64,000 bases of DNA. It comes from Alphaproteobacteria bacterium (lineage in GTDB: Bacteria > Pseudomonadota > Alphaproteobacteria > Micavibrionales > Micavibrionaceae). The position numbers were made by a program, and so were the translations under genes. Shown in pieces: positions 18,061 through 26,446 of this stretch. The notes beneath the pieces were generated by a model, which saw only the letters and a list, made by a program, of their open reading frames with translations, had not been told where the DNA came from and ran no database searches. The DNA lies in the NCBI GenBank assembly GCA_017302165.1, contig JAFLCW010000002.1, forward strand, positions 62,001 to 126,000, in the 5' to 3' direction. Positions within the stretch are counted from its first letter, which is position 1. The number at the start of each line of letters is the position of its first letter.

Positions 18061-18192
18061 CGCAAAAGCCCAATGTTCGCGGGGTTTTGCGAAAGCCTCG
18101 CGTACCTTTAGAACACAAATTCAGCCCAAATTCTCTCTCAAATCTTACATTCTCTCACAGCCTCTGGCCACTAACTGCGTATTTAGTGGTCA
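18061..18192. other. left-end region with inverted repeats (possible attL)
   Basis: The roughly 290 bases between the tRNA terminator and the first phage gene hold no gene. They contain two long imperfect inverted repeats: CGCAAAAGCCC/GGGGTTTTGCG (18061-18091) and TGGCCACTAA/TTAGTGGTCA around 8 bases (18165-18192). Large serine recombinases bind sites of about 50 bases with inverted half-sites, so the hybrid left attachment site may be here. The core cannot be defined from this window. Confidence 0.35.
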
Positions 18193-18286
18193 TGGCAAAG
18201 CCTTGATTTAGCACGACTTCCTAAAAACACGGTTTGCAAAGATAAAATGATGCACGCGAACAATGTTTCGAACTTTTTTTATTTCG

Positions 18287-18316
18287 TCGTCGTTTTCAAT
18301 GCCGACGGCAAACCAG
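18287..18316 (+). repeat. promoter-like repeat, copy 1 (TCGTCGTTTT-N8-ACGGCAAACCAG)
   Basis: This 30-base element recurs at 21602-21631 with 22 fixed positions identical and the same 8-base spacer length. Each copy lies 35-37 bases before the start codon of a phage operon, so a phage-specific promoter or operator is likely. Confidence 0.6.
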
Positions 18317-18350
18317 AGGAGAAGAACAAATTTGAAGGAGGTTCTTCTCA

Positions 18351-18578
18351 ATGGATTACACGGTACGCAATCCAAATGACATGACGGGTGCAGAGCGTTA
18401 TACCGAGATCATCACGATCCTGGCAGGTGCGATTGTCCGCCGCAAGATTTACCAGCATAGTCAATTAAGTAGCTTAGAAAATGAGAGAAGTTTGACTGGA
18501 CTTCCCTCCGCTTCGAAGCATTCATGTCCCAGCCGCAAACCCACGCAAGTGAGAGCGGAGAAAGGGGCAAAACAATGA
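18351..18578 (+). CDS. small phage protein at head of recombinase operon
   Basis: 75 residues, no recognised domain. The first 40 residues look like a short helical protein (RYTEIITILAGAIVRRKI), while the rest is Ser/Pro/Lys-rich. A consensus AGGAGG precedes the ATG by about 10 bases, and the stop overlaps the DUF2924 start (ATGA). It is the first gene after the promoter-like repeat, and its position argues for a role in, or regulation of, integration. Confidence 0.6.
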   Translation: MDYTVRNPNDMTGAERYTEIITILAGAIVRRKIYQHSQLSSLENERSLTGLPSASKHSCPSRKPTQVRAEKGAKQ

Positions 18579-19044
18579 AAGTAGACATATTAAAAGAGTA
18601 TGCCGCGCTGGAAGCGATGGAGACCAAAGAGCTGCTCCAGGTCTGGAACCGACATTTTGATGTGCCTCCCCAGTCGCGCAACAATCGCACCTACCTGATC
18701 AATCAGATCATTTATCGGATGCAGGAGCTGGCTTATGGCGGATTGACCAAATCAACGATTGATCGTTTGGAAGCGCTGGCCGAAGGCAAAACCGTCCAGC
18801 AGCGTCGCAGTGATGTCGGTCGCCTGGCGGTGGGAACACGATTGGTGCGGGAGGTCAAAGGCGTTGAGCATCATGTGTATGTGTTGGCTGATGGTTATGA
18901 ATATCAGGGGCTGAAATATAAAAGCCTTTCAGGTGTTGCGTTTGCGATTACAGGCACGCGCTGGAACGGCAATGCATTCTTTGGCTTGGGCAAGAAAGAA
19001 GATAGGGAAAACCGCACCCATCATCGCGCCAGAAAGGCGCGGGC

Positions 19045-19048
<4 letters not shown>
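18575..19048 (+). CDS. DUF2924 protein
   Basis: 157 residues. ALEAMETKELLQVWNRHF, LINQIIYRMQELAYGGL and RLVREVKGVEHHVYVLADGYEYQGLKYKSLSGVAFAITGTRWNG-type segments match DUF2924, a family regularly found beside serine recombinases in alphaproteobacterial prophages. The C-terminal part resembles a small DNA-binding module. ATG 18575 overlaps the previous stop, and its own stop overlaps the recombinase ATG (ATGA). This obligatory neighbourhood suggests a recombination accessory or directionality role; that is inference. Confidence 0.8.
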
Positions 19049-20399
<1,351 letters not shown>

Positions 20400-20403
<4 letters not shown>

Positions 20404-20819
20404 AGCCACAATACCACGCAGAAGATCAGAAAATCATTGTGCGCATCCCTATCAATCTGCGGCGCTGGGGCGGCAAAAAAGTCTTGGTTGGCCCGCAAGG
20501 ACAGGATTTAAGAAGTCTTGATTTAGAAGTGCGAAAAGATGAAAAGTTGCTCAAGGCGCTGGGTCGTGCGTATCGCTGGCACAAAATGATCGCGATAGGA
20601 CAATATCAGTCCGTGTCCGAGTTGGCGGAAGCAGAAAATATCAATAAATCCTATCTTCAGCGCATGATGCGTTTGATGCTTTTATCGCCGCGTATCGTTG
20701 ATGCCATCCTCAATGGACAACAGCCAGAAGGCTTCGCACTCACCGATATTGAGAAGGCATTTTCTCCGATTTGGTCTGAGCAAGAAAAGAAATTTGGATT
20801 CGTGCAAAGCAATCATTAA
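20400..20819 (+). CDS. HTH-containing protein downstream of the recombinase
   Basis: 139 residues. A basic N-terminal half (RIPINLRRWGGKKVLVGP) precedes a helix-turn-helix resembling ParB/resolvase-type HTHs: SVSELAEAENINKSYLQRMMRLMLLSPRIVDAILNG. Its start overlaps the recombinase stop, making it the fourth gene of the integration operon. It probably binds DNA and may assist excision or regulate the operon. I recognise the context, not a named family. Confidence 0.6.
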
Positions 20820-20861
20820 ATCGCTGCATACAATCACATGCACCTTGGTCATACAGAAGTA

Positions 20862-20881
20862 GGTATTACCAAAGTAATACC
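20862..20881. promoter_or_regulatory. perfect inverted repeat upstream of the phage sigma-like gene
   Basis: GGTATTAC-CAAA-GTAATACC lies in the 197-base gap between the recombinase operon and the sigma-like gene, about 135 bases before the latter. It looks like a repressor operator. The rest of the gap is AT-rich, without a gene. Confidence 0.45.
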
Positions 20882-21016
20882 CATCACTTAAATCCTGAAA
20901 AAATAAAGACTTTAAGCCAATGACTTCGTCATACAAATAACTGATTAAATACAGCTTCTTCAAATAGTTGCATCTTTTGCATTTTCTATTCCTGACCACC
21001 AACCAGGAGTAGAAAA

Positions 21017-21583
21017 ATGTCAAATAATCGCTACGGCGGCGTGGATTCCTACGCCGCTTTTTTTATTGCTTATAAAGCAAGAACCTTAATCCGCATGCCT
21101 ATGTTTTCACGGGATGATCTGGAAGATTTAGAGCAGGACATGCTGCTTTATTATCTGCTCTCAATGCCAGATTTTGATCCGCAAAAAGGTGACAAGCGCA
21201 GCTTCATTAAAACCGTTGTCAATCGAAAGGCTTTGATGCTGGTACGTGACGCCGAGAGAGAAAAGCGCTGGACTGGCGCACAGAATTTCTCTTTATCATT
21301 CCAGATTGGCGATGAGGATGATGGCAACACACTGGCAGACATGATCACGGGCGAAAGCAGTATCTGGGGTGATGTCTTTTTCTCCCAGAGCCAGATTGTG
21401 GCTGAACAAAATATGGATATTGATAAAATCCTGCGCGATATGCCGGACGACTTGAGACAAACCTACAACTTATTGACAGAATATAGCGTAAGCGAGGCTG
21501 CTGAGCTTTTGGGTATTCCCCGCACGACCATGTCTAGTCGATTGAAAAAGCTTAAGAAATATATTGAGGACAAAATGGTCTAA
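21017..21583 (+). CDS. phage RNA polymerase sigma-factor-like protein
   Basis: 188 residues with sigma70-family layout. A region 2-like N-terminus (DDLEDLEQDMLLYYLLSM, then RSFIKTVVNRKALMLVRDAEREKR) is joined by a short acidic linker to a region 4-like helix-turn-helix at the C-terminus (YSVSEAAELLGIPRTTMSSRLKKLKKYI). AGGAG lies 7 bases before the ATG. It may redirect host RNA polymerase to phage promoters; the duplicated 30-base element nearby is a candidate target. It could instead be a sigma-like transcription activator. Confidence 0.68.
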   Translation: MSNNRYGGVDSYAAFFIAYKARTLIRMPMFSRDDLEDLEQDMLLYYLLSMPDFDPQKGDKRSFIKTVVNRKALMLVRDAEREKRWTGAQNFSLSFQIGDEDDGNTLADMITGESSIWGDVFFSQSQIVAEQNMDIDKILRDMPDDLRQTYNLLTEYSVSEAAELLGIPRTTMSSRLKKLKKYIEDKMV

Positions 21584-21601
21584 AAAAATTTTGAAATTCC
21601 A

Positions 21602-21631
21602 TCGTCGTTTTTCGATCCAACGGCAAACCAG
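21602..21631 (+). repeat. promoter-like repeat, copy 2 (TCGTCGTTTT-N8-ACGGCAAACCAG)
   Basis: Second copy of the element at 18287-18316, 36 bases before the start codon of the primase operon's first gene and just after the sigma-like gene. Confidence 0.6.
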
Positions 21632-21667
21632 TGCTGTGTGACCACATCACACATGAAAGGAACGGGT

Positions 21668-21868
21668 ATGGATCAGGCACAGAAAAACGATACGGCAATG
21701 TTCAAATGGGTGCAACACACCCCTGTCGGGCAGCTTAAAGCTCTCACGGATGAACGCCTTCAGGAAGTGAGAGATACTCTTATTAAGGAAGTGCGGGAAG
21801 TTGGCCGCGCTCTGCATTGGGTCGAAGGAGTTATAAAGCTCAAGGCTATAGAACGCGACAAGGCCTAA
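21668..21868 (+). CDS. small phage protein upstream of primase-helicase
   Basis: 66 residues, unrecognised, largely helical and charged (LTDERLQEVRDTLIKEVREVGRALHWVEGVIKL could form a coiled coil). AAAGGAAC precedes the ATG at 21668; earlier in-frame starts (21638, 21653) lack this site. It ends 5 bases before the primase-helicase ATG, so it is co-transcribed and may be a replication accessory. Confidence 0.55.
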   Translation: MDQAQKNDTAMFKWVQHTPVGQLKALTDERLQEVRDTLIKEVREVGRALHWVEGVIKLKAIERDKA

Positions 21869-21873
21869 AGCCT

Positions 21874-23958
21874 ATGACGCAGGATATCGCCGCTCCCTCA
21901 AAAGTCGTGCCTCTGAAGCCGCCAACGGCTTCGGAACTGCGTTCGCGCCTGCTTGGTTCATTGCCATCTATTTTGCATTTTCTGTTACCCTCTGGCGTTC
22001 TGCGCGGCGGGAAATTCATGGTCGGCAATGTTCAGGGCGATAAAGGCGACAGCCTTGTTGTCGAGATGAATGGTACAAAGGCTGGGCTGTGGCATGATTT
22101 TGCGACAGGCGCTGGGGGCGACATCATTGATCTGTGGGCGGTTGTCAAAGGTTTCGACCGTCAGACGCAATTCCCTGCATTGCTGCAAGATATTCAAACC
22201 CACCTTGGCGCTGGAATTGATACACGACCTTATAAACCTTCATCGCCAGAACCACAGGGGCAAAGCAGAAAGCTAGGAAAACCAAGCGCCAAATGGGATT
22301 ATACCGATGCGCACGGCAATATCATCGCCAGTGTGTATCGGTATGATTCCGATGGTCGCAAAGAATTCAGGCCATGGGATGCCGTGCGCGGAGTCATGCG
22401 TGCGCCTGATATTCGCCCTCTTTATAATCAGGTTGGGTTAAAAGATGTCACGCTGGTGGTGCTGGTCGAGGGCGAGAAATGCGCACAGGCTCTGATTTCC
22501 GTTGGTGTTTGTGCCACCACGGCCATGAATGGTGCAAAAGCGCCGGTCAATAAAACGGACTGGTCTCCGCTCCAGGGCAAACACGTCATCATCTGGCCGG
22601 ATCATGACGAACCAGGGCTGGACTATGCCCGCCGTGCCGCCAGTGCAGCAGCCCGCGCTGGTGCGGTGCAGGTTGAAATTCTGAAAATCCCGCCTGAAAA
22701 ACCGCCCAAATGGGATGCAGCAGACGCGGTGGAGGAAGGGCTGGATATTGAGGACATCCTGCAGCGCTGGGAACGGGTGGCGGTTAAAGAGCCTCCTGCC
22801 AAACGCACATCTATCCCGATGTACAGTATTACCGAGCTGCAGGCCGATAAAAGCCCGATACCGGATGATCTGATTGCACCGCGCGTTCTTACGCCTGGTG
22901 GTACGCTGGTCTTCGGTGGTGCGCCAAAGGTCGGAAAAAGCGACTTCCTCATTTCTCTGCTGACACATATGGCCGCTGGTGTGACGTTCCTTGGAATGTC
23001 ACCCAAATGTCCGCTGAAAATCTTCTATCTTCAGGCGGAAATTCAGTACGATTATCTGCGAGAACGCGTGAACAATGTACACATTGTCCGCGAATATGCT
23101 TCGAAACTTCACAATAACTTCGTGATAACGCCGCAGATAAGCGTGACATTGGACGACAATGGCGTGGAATGTGTCGCACAATCGGTGAAAGAACGCTTCG
23201 GCAGCACATTGCCCGACATTATTGTCATTGATCCACTCAGAAATGTCTTTGATGGCGGTGGATTTGGTGGGGAAAACGACAATGATGCGATGATGTTTTT
23301 TCTGTCGCGCCGTGTTGAGGCTTTGCGGCAGAAAATCAATCCGAATGCTGGGATTATTATTGCCCACCACACAAAGAAGATCTTCAAAAAGCAAACGGAA
23401 GAAGATCCCTTTCAGTCCTTCAGCGGCGCTGGGGCGCTCAGATCTTATTATACATCCGGCATATTGCTGCATCGTCCCGATGAAAGTCGTCCAGAGCGCA
23501 CGCTGCTGTTTGAATTGCGCAATGGCAGGGAAATAACGCCGAAAATTGTGCAGAAAAAAGCAGAAGGTTGGGTAGATGTCACATTATATTCGCCAAATGT
23601 CGCGCACATATCAGCACATACCGAACCTATTGTGCGATTATTATGTGAGGAAGCGGCACAGAACCGCGTTTATACAGCGCGACAATTCTCAGACAGATTT
23701 GAAAATCACAGCAACCTAGGCAGCAGTCGCCTTATTCGTCAAAAGCTGCAGGGATTGATTGATGCAAACATCATCAAGTTCTTCAAGAATGGTGATATCT
23801 ATGGTTTTCAGCTGCCCAAAGGCACGCAGCGTGGCTATCTCTGGGTGGATGGCATGTGCTTGCCTGACGGCAGGTCGATACAGCCGACACATTACAAACA
23901 TGATATTACCGGCGAGATTGTGGCCATTCCCTCGAACAGCATTAAGGGGGATTTATAA
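21874..23958 (+). CDS. phage primase-helicase (TOPRIM plus RepA-like AAA ATPase)
   Basis: 694 residues. The N-terminal part (about 30-100) resembles a primase template-recognition region (GTKAGLWHDFATGAGGDIIDL). A TOPRIM domain follows (LVEGEKCAQAL about residue 195, IWPDHDEPG about 240). Next comes a RecA/DnaB-like ATPase with Walker A GAPKVGKSD (about 350), Walker B-like IIVIDPLRN and IIAHHTKK. The C-terminal 100 residues form a winged-helix-like tail. It should prime and unwind phage DNA. An in-frame TTG at 21817 overlaps the previous gene and is less likely. The repeat array begins at its 3' end. Confidence 0.85.
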   Translation: MTQDIAAPSKVVPLKPPTASELRSRLLGSLPSILHFLLPSGVLRGGKFMVGNVQGDKGDSLVVEMNGTKAGLWHDFATGAGGDIIDLWAVVKGFDRQTQFPALLQDIQTHLGAGIDTRPYKPSSPEPQGQSRKLGKPSAKWDYTDAHGNIIASVYRYDSDGRKEFRPWDAVRGVMRAPDIRPLYNQVGLKDVTLVVLVEGEKCAQALISVGVCATTAMNGAKAPVNKTDWSPLQGKHVIIWPDHDEPGLDYARRAASAAARAGAVQVEILKIPPEKPPKWDAADAVEEGLDIEDILQRWERVAVKEPPAKRTSIPMYSITELQADKSPIPDDLIAPRVLTPGGTLVFGGAPKVGKSDFLISLLTHMAAGVTFLGMSPKCPLKIFYLQAEIQYDYLRERVNNVHIVREYASKLHNNFVITPQISVTLDDNGVECVAQSVKERFGSTLPDIIVIDPLRNVFDGGGFGGENDNDAMMFFLSRRVEALRQKINPNAGIIIAHHTKKIFKKQTEEDPFQSFSGAGALRSYYTSGILLHRPDESRPERTLLFELRNGREITPKIVQKKAEGWVDVTLYSPNVAHISAHTEPIVRLLCEEAAQNRVYTARQFSDRFENHSNLGSSRLIRQKLQGLIDANIIKFFKNGDIYGFQLPKGTQRGYLWVDGMCLPDGRSIQPTHYKHDITGEIVAIPSNSIKGDL

Positions 23959-23972
23959 TGGCGTTTTTCTTT

Positions 23973-24146
23973 GCCCACTGCGCACCCACCGCCCACCTGC
24001 TGCCCACTCAAACGGGCAAAAGGCGGCGGTTTATCTGGTGTTTTGCAGGTGTTTCAGGTGGGCAGATGCCCACTAAGCCTGCCCACTACCCACCTAGAAA
24101 AGCCTTGAAAAATCAACGCACTGCCAAGCTGGGCAAGTGGGTGGGC
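23973..24146. repeat. GCCCAC/GTGGGC repeat array after the primase gene
   Basis: At least five GCCCAC (23973, 23991, 24002, 24068, 24081) and two GTGGGC (24058, 24141) lie within 174 bases, including the palindrome GTGGGCA-GA-TGCCCAC at 24058-24073 and one TGCGCACCC at about 23979. A 95-codon frame (23958-24245) crosses the array, but its sequence is low-complexity and unlike any protein, so I treat the interval as non-coding. Candidates are an origin with iterons or a regulator-binding cluster. A related array lies at 27936-28036. Confidence 0.6.
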
Positions 24147-24241
24147 AGCCCCTTACTCCTACGGAGTAACTCTGACGCTGCCCCTTCAGGGCGCAAGCGT
24201 CAGCTCCGTGACTTCCAACCATCAACGAAAGGACAACCTGC

Positions 24242-24628
24242 ATGAAGGATCAAAAACAACTCACCCCTGGCGAAAGCGAAGTCGAAGAACGGTTACGATC
24301 TGCGGCGCGAACATTGCGCCGTCTGCCGAACGTAAAAGTCCAAGGCTACTTCAGCACCTGGCCGACGATTATTCGCGAGCCGCTTGAAATTCTTCAGATG
24401 GAGCCAGAACCAATGCGCATCACGCCGTCGATGGCAGACATCAGCGAAATGGAGGAGGTTTTGTTTGTCTGGCTGAAATGGCTTGAGCCGGAAGAACGCC
24501 GCCTTGTGTGGCTGCGGGCTGAGCGTGTGCGCTGGAAACTCATCTGCGGGCGTTTCGGTGTAGGGCGCACCAAAGCGTGGGAAATGTATCGCCGTGCGCT
24601 GGCCTCTATCGCAGCAAAATTGCGCTGA
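24242..24628 (+). CDS. DUF6362-like phage protein
   Basis: 128 residues. The C-terminal half (VFVWLKWLEPEERRLVWLRAERVRWKLICGRFGVGRTKAWEMYRRAL) has the look of a sigma region 4 or transposase-type helix-turn-helix and matches what I recall of DUF6362, an alphaproteobacterial prophage family. It likely binds DNA and may be a late-gene regulator. GAAAGGA precedes the ATG. Assignment is from memory of the family. Confidence 0.62.
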   Translation: MKDQKQLTPGESEVEERLRSAARTLRRLPNVKVQGYFSTWPTIIREPLEILQMEPEPMRITPSMADISEMEEVLFVWLKWLEPEERRLVWLRAERVRWKLICGRFGVGRTKAWEMYRRALASIAAKLR

Positions 24629-24747
24629 TACAGCTGATAATCAAATGATCATTCATGGCCGAAAAAAGCAATCATTTCTGGGTCTTATTCGCTTGATAAG
24701 CGCCGCGAATGAAGCGTTCATGTGATTGTAACGAAAGGAAAAAGACC
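24629..24747. promoter_or_regulatory. intergenic region with nested palindromes
   Basis: AATGATCATT (24644-24653), CGCTT-GAT-AAGCG (24690-24702) and the enclosing ATTCGC...GCGAAT (24687-24710) lie between DUF6362 and the next small gene. A promoter or operator is plausible; no clear -35/-10 pair was found. Confidence 0.3.
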
Positions 24748-24978
24748 ATGAAAACCAACGCAAAAGAACAAGCCATTGACGCTTACATCCGCAAGGTCGC
24801 CCACATCGACGCCATGCTGCGCCGCTTGCAAGGGGCTTGCGACGATCATTTTTACAACAACCCAGACAGCATTCATTGGGGCCATGTCGGCGACGTCAGC
24901 GGGATCGAAGAATCCCTGCAACGCATTTGCGATAGCGTCTTCAAAGAAGGCGAACACGCACCAGAAAACAATGCGTAA
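24748..24978 (+). CDS. small hypothetical phage protein
   Basis: 76 residues, unrecognised, helical, with no signal or membrane segment. GAAAGGAAAA precedes ATG 24748; the frame extends to 24709 without a ribosome site. It shares an N-terminal style (short helical protein starting MKTNAKEQAIDAYI) with the next gene (MNKTRQERVDAYYTAKE), suggesting a distant duplication. It ends 13 bases before that gene. Confidence 0.55.
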   Translation: MKTNAKEQAIDAYIRKVAHIDAMLRRLQGACDDHFYNNPDSIHWGHVGDVSGIEESLQRICDSVFKEGEHAPENNA

Positions 24979-24991
24979 GGAGGGCAACAAG

Positions 24992-25219
24992 ATGAACAAA
25001 ACCAGACAAGAACGCGTAGATGCTTACTATACCGCCAAGGAACAGATTGTGGCAACGATGATGCAAATCGCTAACCGCATCCACAATCCGCCACCTGCCG
25101 AGTGCAAAATGCCAGAGCAAATTATTGCACACGATATTACCAAACTGAAACAAGCGCATATGAAGCTGCGCGAGATGGCCGACATCCTCGGCATTGAAAC
25201 CCAAGCACTGGAGATTTAA
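24992..25219 (+). CDS. small hypothetical phage protein
   Basis: 75 residues, unrecognised, predicted all-helical. AAGGAGGGC precedes ATG 24992, a near-perfect ribosome site. The frame is open upstream to 24776, overlapping the previous gene, but the strong site decides the start. It sits in the early gene cluster between DUF6362 and the phosphoesterase. Confidence 0.55.
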   Translation: MNKTRQERVDAYYTAKEQIVATMMQIANRIHNPPPAECKMPEQIIAHDITKLKQAHMKLREMADILGIETQALEI

Positions 25220-25255
25220 AATGGTGCGAGAGCGCGTGATCGTAGGGATATAACG

Positions 25256-26029
25256 ATGAAGATAATTTGTTTCAGTGATTTACATTTAGAGTTTGGCAAA
25301 CCCTTTGATACACCAGACGAAAGCATTGCTGATGTGATGATTTTGGCAGGCGATATTATTACCTTCGCTGATTTTTCACCAATTGAAGAGATTGCAAGAT
25401 CGTGGCGCAAACCAATCTTATATGTAGCAGGTAATCACGAGTTTTATACGCGCACACCGATGCAGGATGATATTGCAAGATTTGAGGCATGGGCTGTTGA
25501 TTATCCACATCTACACTTCCTGCAGGACGAGCCGATCACGATTGAGGGTATGCATTTCTTCGGCGGTACGATGTGGACGGATTTTAACGGCGGTAACCCG
25601 AACGCGATGATGACGGCGCGTCAGCAAATGAACGATTTTCAATTAATCAGAACAAGCGAGAATACGCTATTCAAACCTGAAGATTCGATTTTGCTTCACA
25701 ATCTTTTTAAGACCAAACTCATCAGCTGGTTTGAAGAACACGAGAAGATGCCAAAGGTCGTTATCTCGCACCATGCACCACTCATTAATCCAAACACACG
25801 ATATCGCGTCAGCCCCTTGCAGCCTGCGTTCAATTCTCTGGACATGATTGATGTTATCGAAAAATATCAGCCCAATCTTTGGGTATACGGTCATACCCAT
25901 GAATGCGATGACCAAAGGCTCGGCGCTACCAGAATTATCTCTAACCAGCGTGGATACCCCAACTCTCGCACGGGCTTTGAATGTGAAGGCTTTGATCCAG
26001 GTGGGGTTTTGACCGAAATTCGCGGCTAA
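25256..26029 (+). CDS. metallophosphoesterase
   Basis: 257 residues of the calcineurin-like fold: FSDLHLEF (D-x-H metal site), ILAGDII, VAGNHEFY, VISHHAPL and VYGHTHECD are the five conserved blocks in order. It should be a binuclear-metal phosphatase or phosphodiesterase in the cytosol; phage examples act on proteins, nucleotides or nucleic acids, and substrate cannot be told here. It ends just before the HipBA promoter. Confidence 0.85.
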   Translation: MKIICFSDLHLEFGKPFDTPDESIADVMILAGDIITFADFSPIEEIARSWRKPILYVAGNHEFYTRTPMQDDIARFEAWAVDYPHLHFLQDEPITIEGMHFFGGTMWTDFNGGNPNAMMTARQQMNDFQLIRTSENTLFKPEDSILLHNLFKTKLISWFEEHEKMPKVVISHHAPLINPNTRYRVSPLQPAFNSLDMIDVIEKYQPNLWVYGHTHECDDQRLGATRIISNQRGYPNSRTGFECEGFDPGGVLTEIRG

Positions 26030-26050
26030 ATTAGGTGCAGAACAATTCTA

Positions 26051-26111
26051 TTGACTCAATGGTTACTATTATATACAATAATAACTGTTAATGCGCTTAA
26101 TAGTAACCATT
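26051..26111 (+). promoter_or_regulatory. HipBA promoter with embedded 14-bp inverted-repeat operator
   Basis: TTGACT (26051-26056) and TACAAT (26074-26079), 17 bases apart, form a near-consensus promoter. A perfect inverted repeat, AATGGTTACTATTA (26058-26071) and its complement (26098-26111), places one arm in the spacer and the other just before the coding region. Binding of HipB dimers to both would close the promoter, the standard autoregulation of type II systems. Confidence 0.7.
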
Positions 26112-26116
26112 AGAGA

Positions 26117-26446
26117 ATGAAAATGCCAAGAAAAACAGCCCCTTTACCACCCACGTTGGAGGATATCCTGAAAACGCTGGGGGAGAATATCAAGCTGGCG
26201 AGGTTGCGCCGCAAGATCACGACCGTGATGCTGGCCGAACGGGCGGGCATGAATCGGGTGACCCTGCGTAAGGTCGAAAACGGTGATAGCGGCGTAACGT
26301 TGGGCGCGTATGCCAGTGTCCTCTTTAGCCTGGGGCTAGAAAAAGACCTGTTGTTGATTGGTCAGGATGACCCGCTTGGCCGCAAACTTCAAGATGCTGA
26401 TCTTACGCATACAAAGGAACGTGTAGCGAAACGGAAAAAATCATGA
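26117..26446 (+). CDS. hipB: HipB-like antitoxin, XRE-family HTH
   Basis: 109 residues. A lambda-repressor-like HTH spans about 20-75 (LGENIKLARLRRKITTVMLAERAGMNRVTLRKVENG). The basic C-terminal tail (TKERVAKRKKS) resembles the flexible tail by which antitoxins hold HipA. It overlaps hipA by ATGA. The second ATG (26123) has better spacing to AGAG and may be the true start. It should bind the inverted repeats just upstream and repress the pair. Being in a prophage, it may stabilise the element or affect host dormancy. Confidence 0.82.
   Translation: MKMPRKTAPLPPTLEDILKTLGENIKLARLRRKITTVMLAERAGMNRVTLRKVENGDSGVTLGAYASVLFSLGLEKDLLLIGQDDPLGRKLQDADLTHTKERVAKRKKS

Noticed and set aside
18258-18273. 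Possible alphaproteobacterial LexA box (GAAC...GAAC) before the integration operon
   Set aside because: Spacer is 8 bases; the consensus requires 7.
23958-24245. 95-codon open frame after the primase gene
   Set aside because: It runs through the GCCCAC array, is low-complexity and resembles no protein; treated as non-coding repeat.
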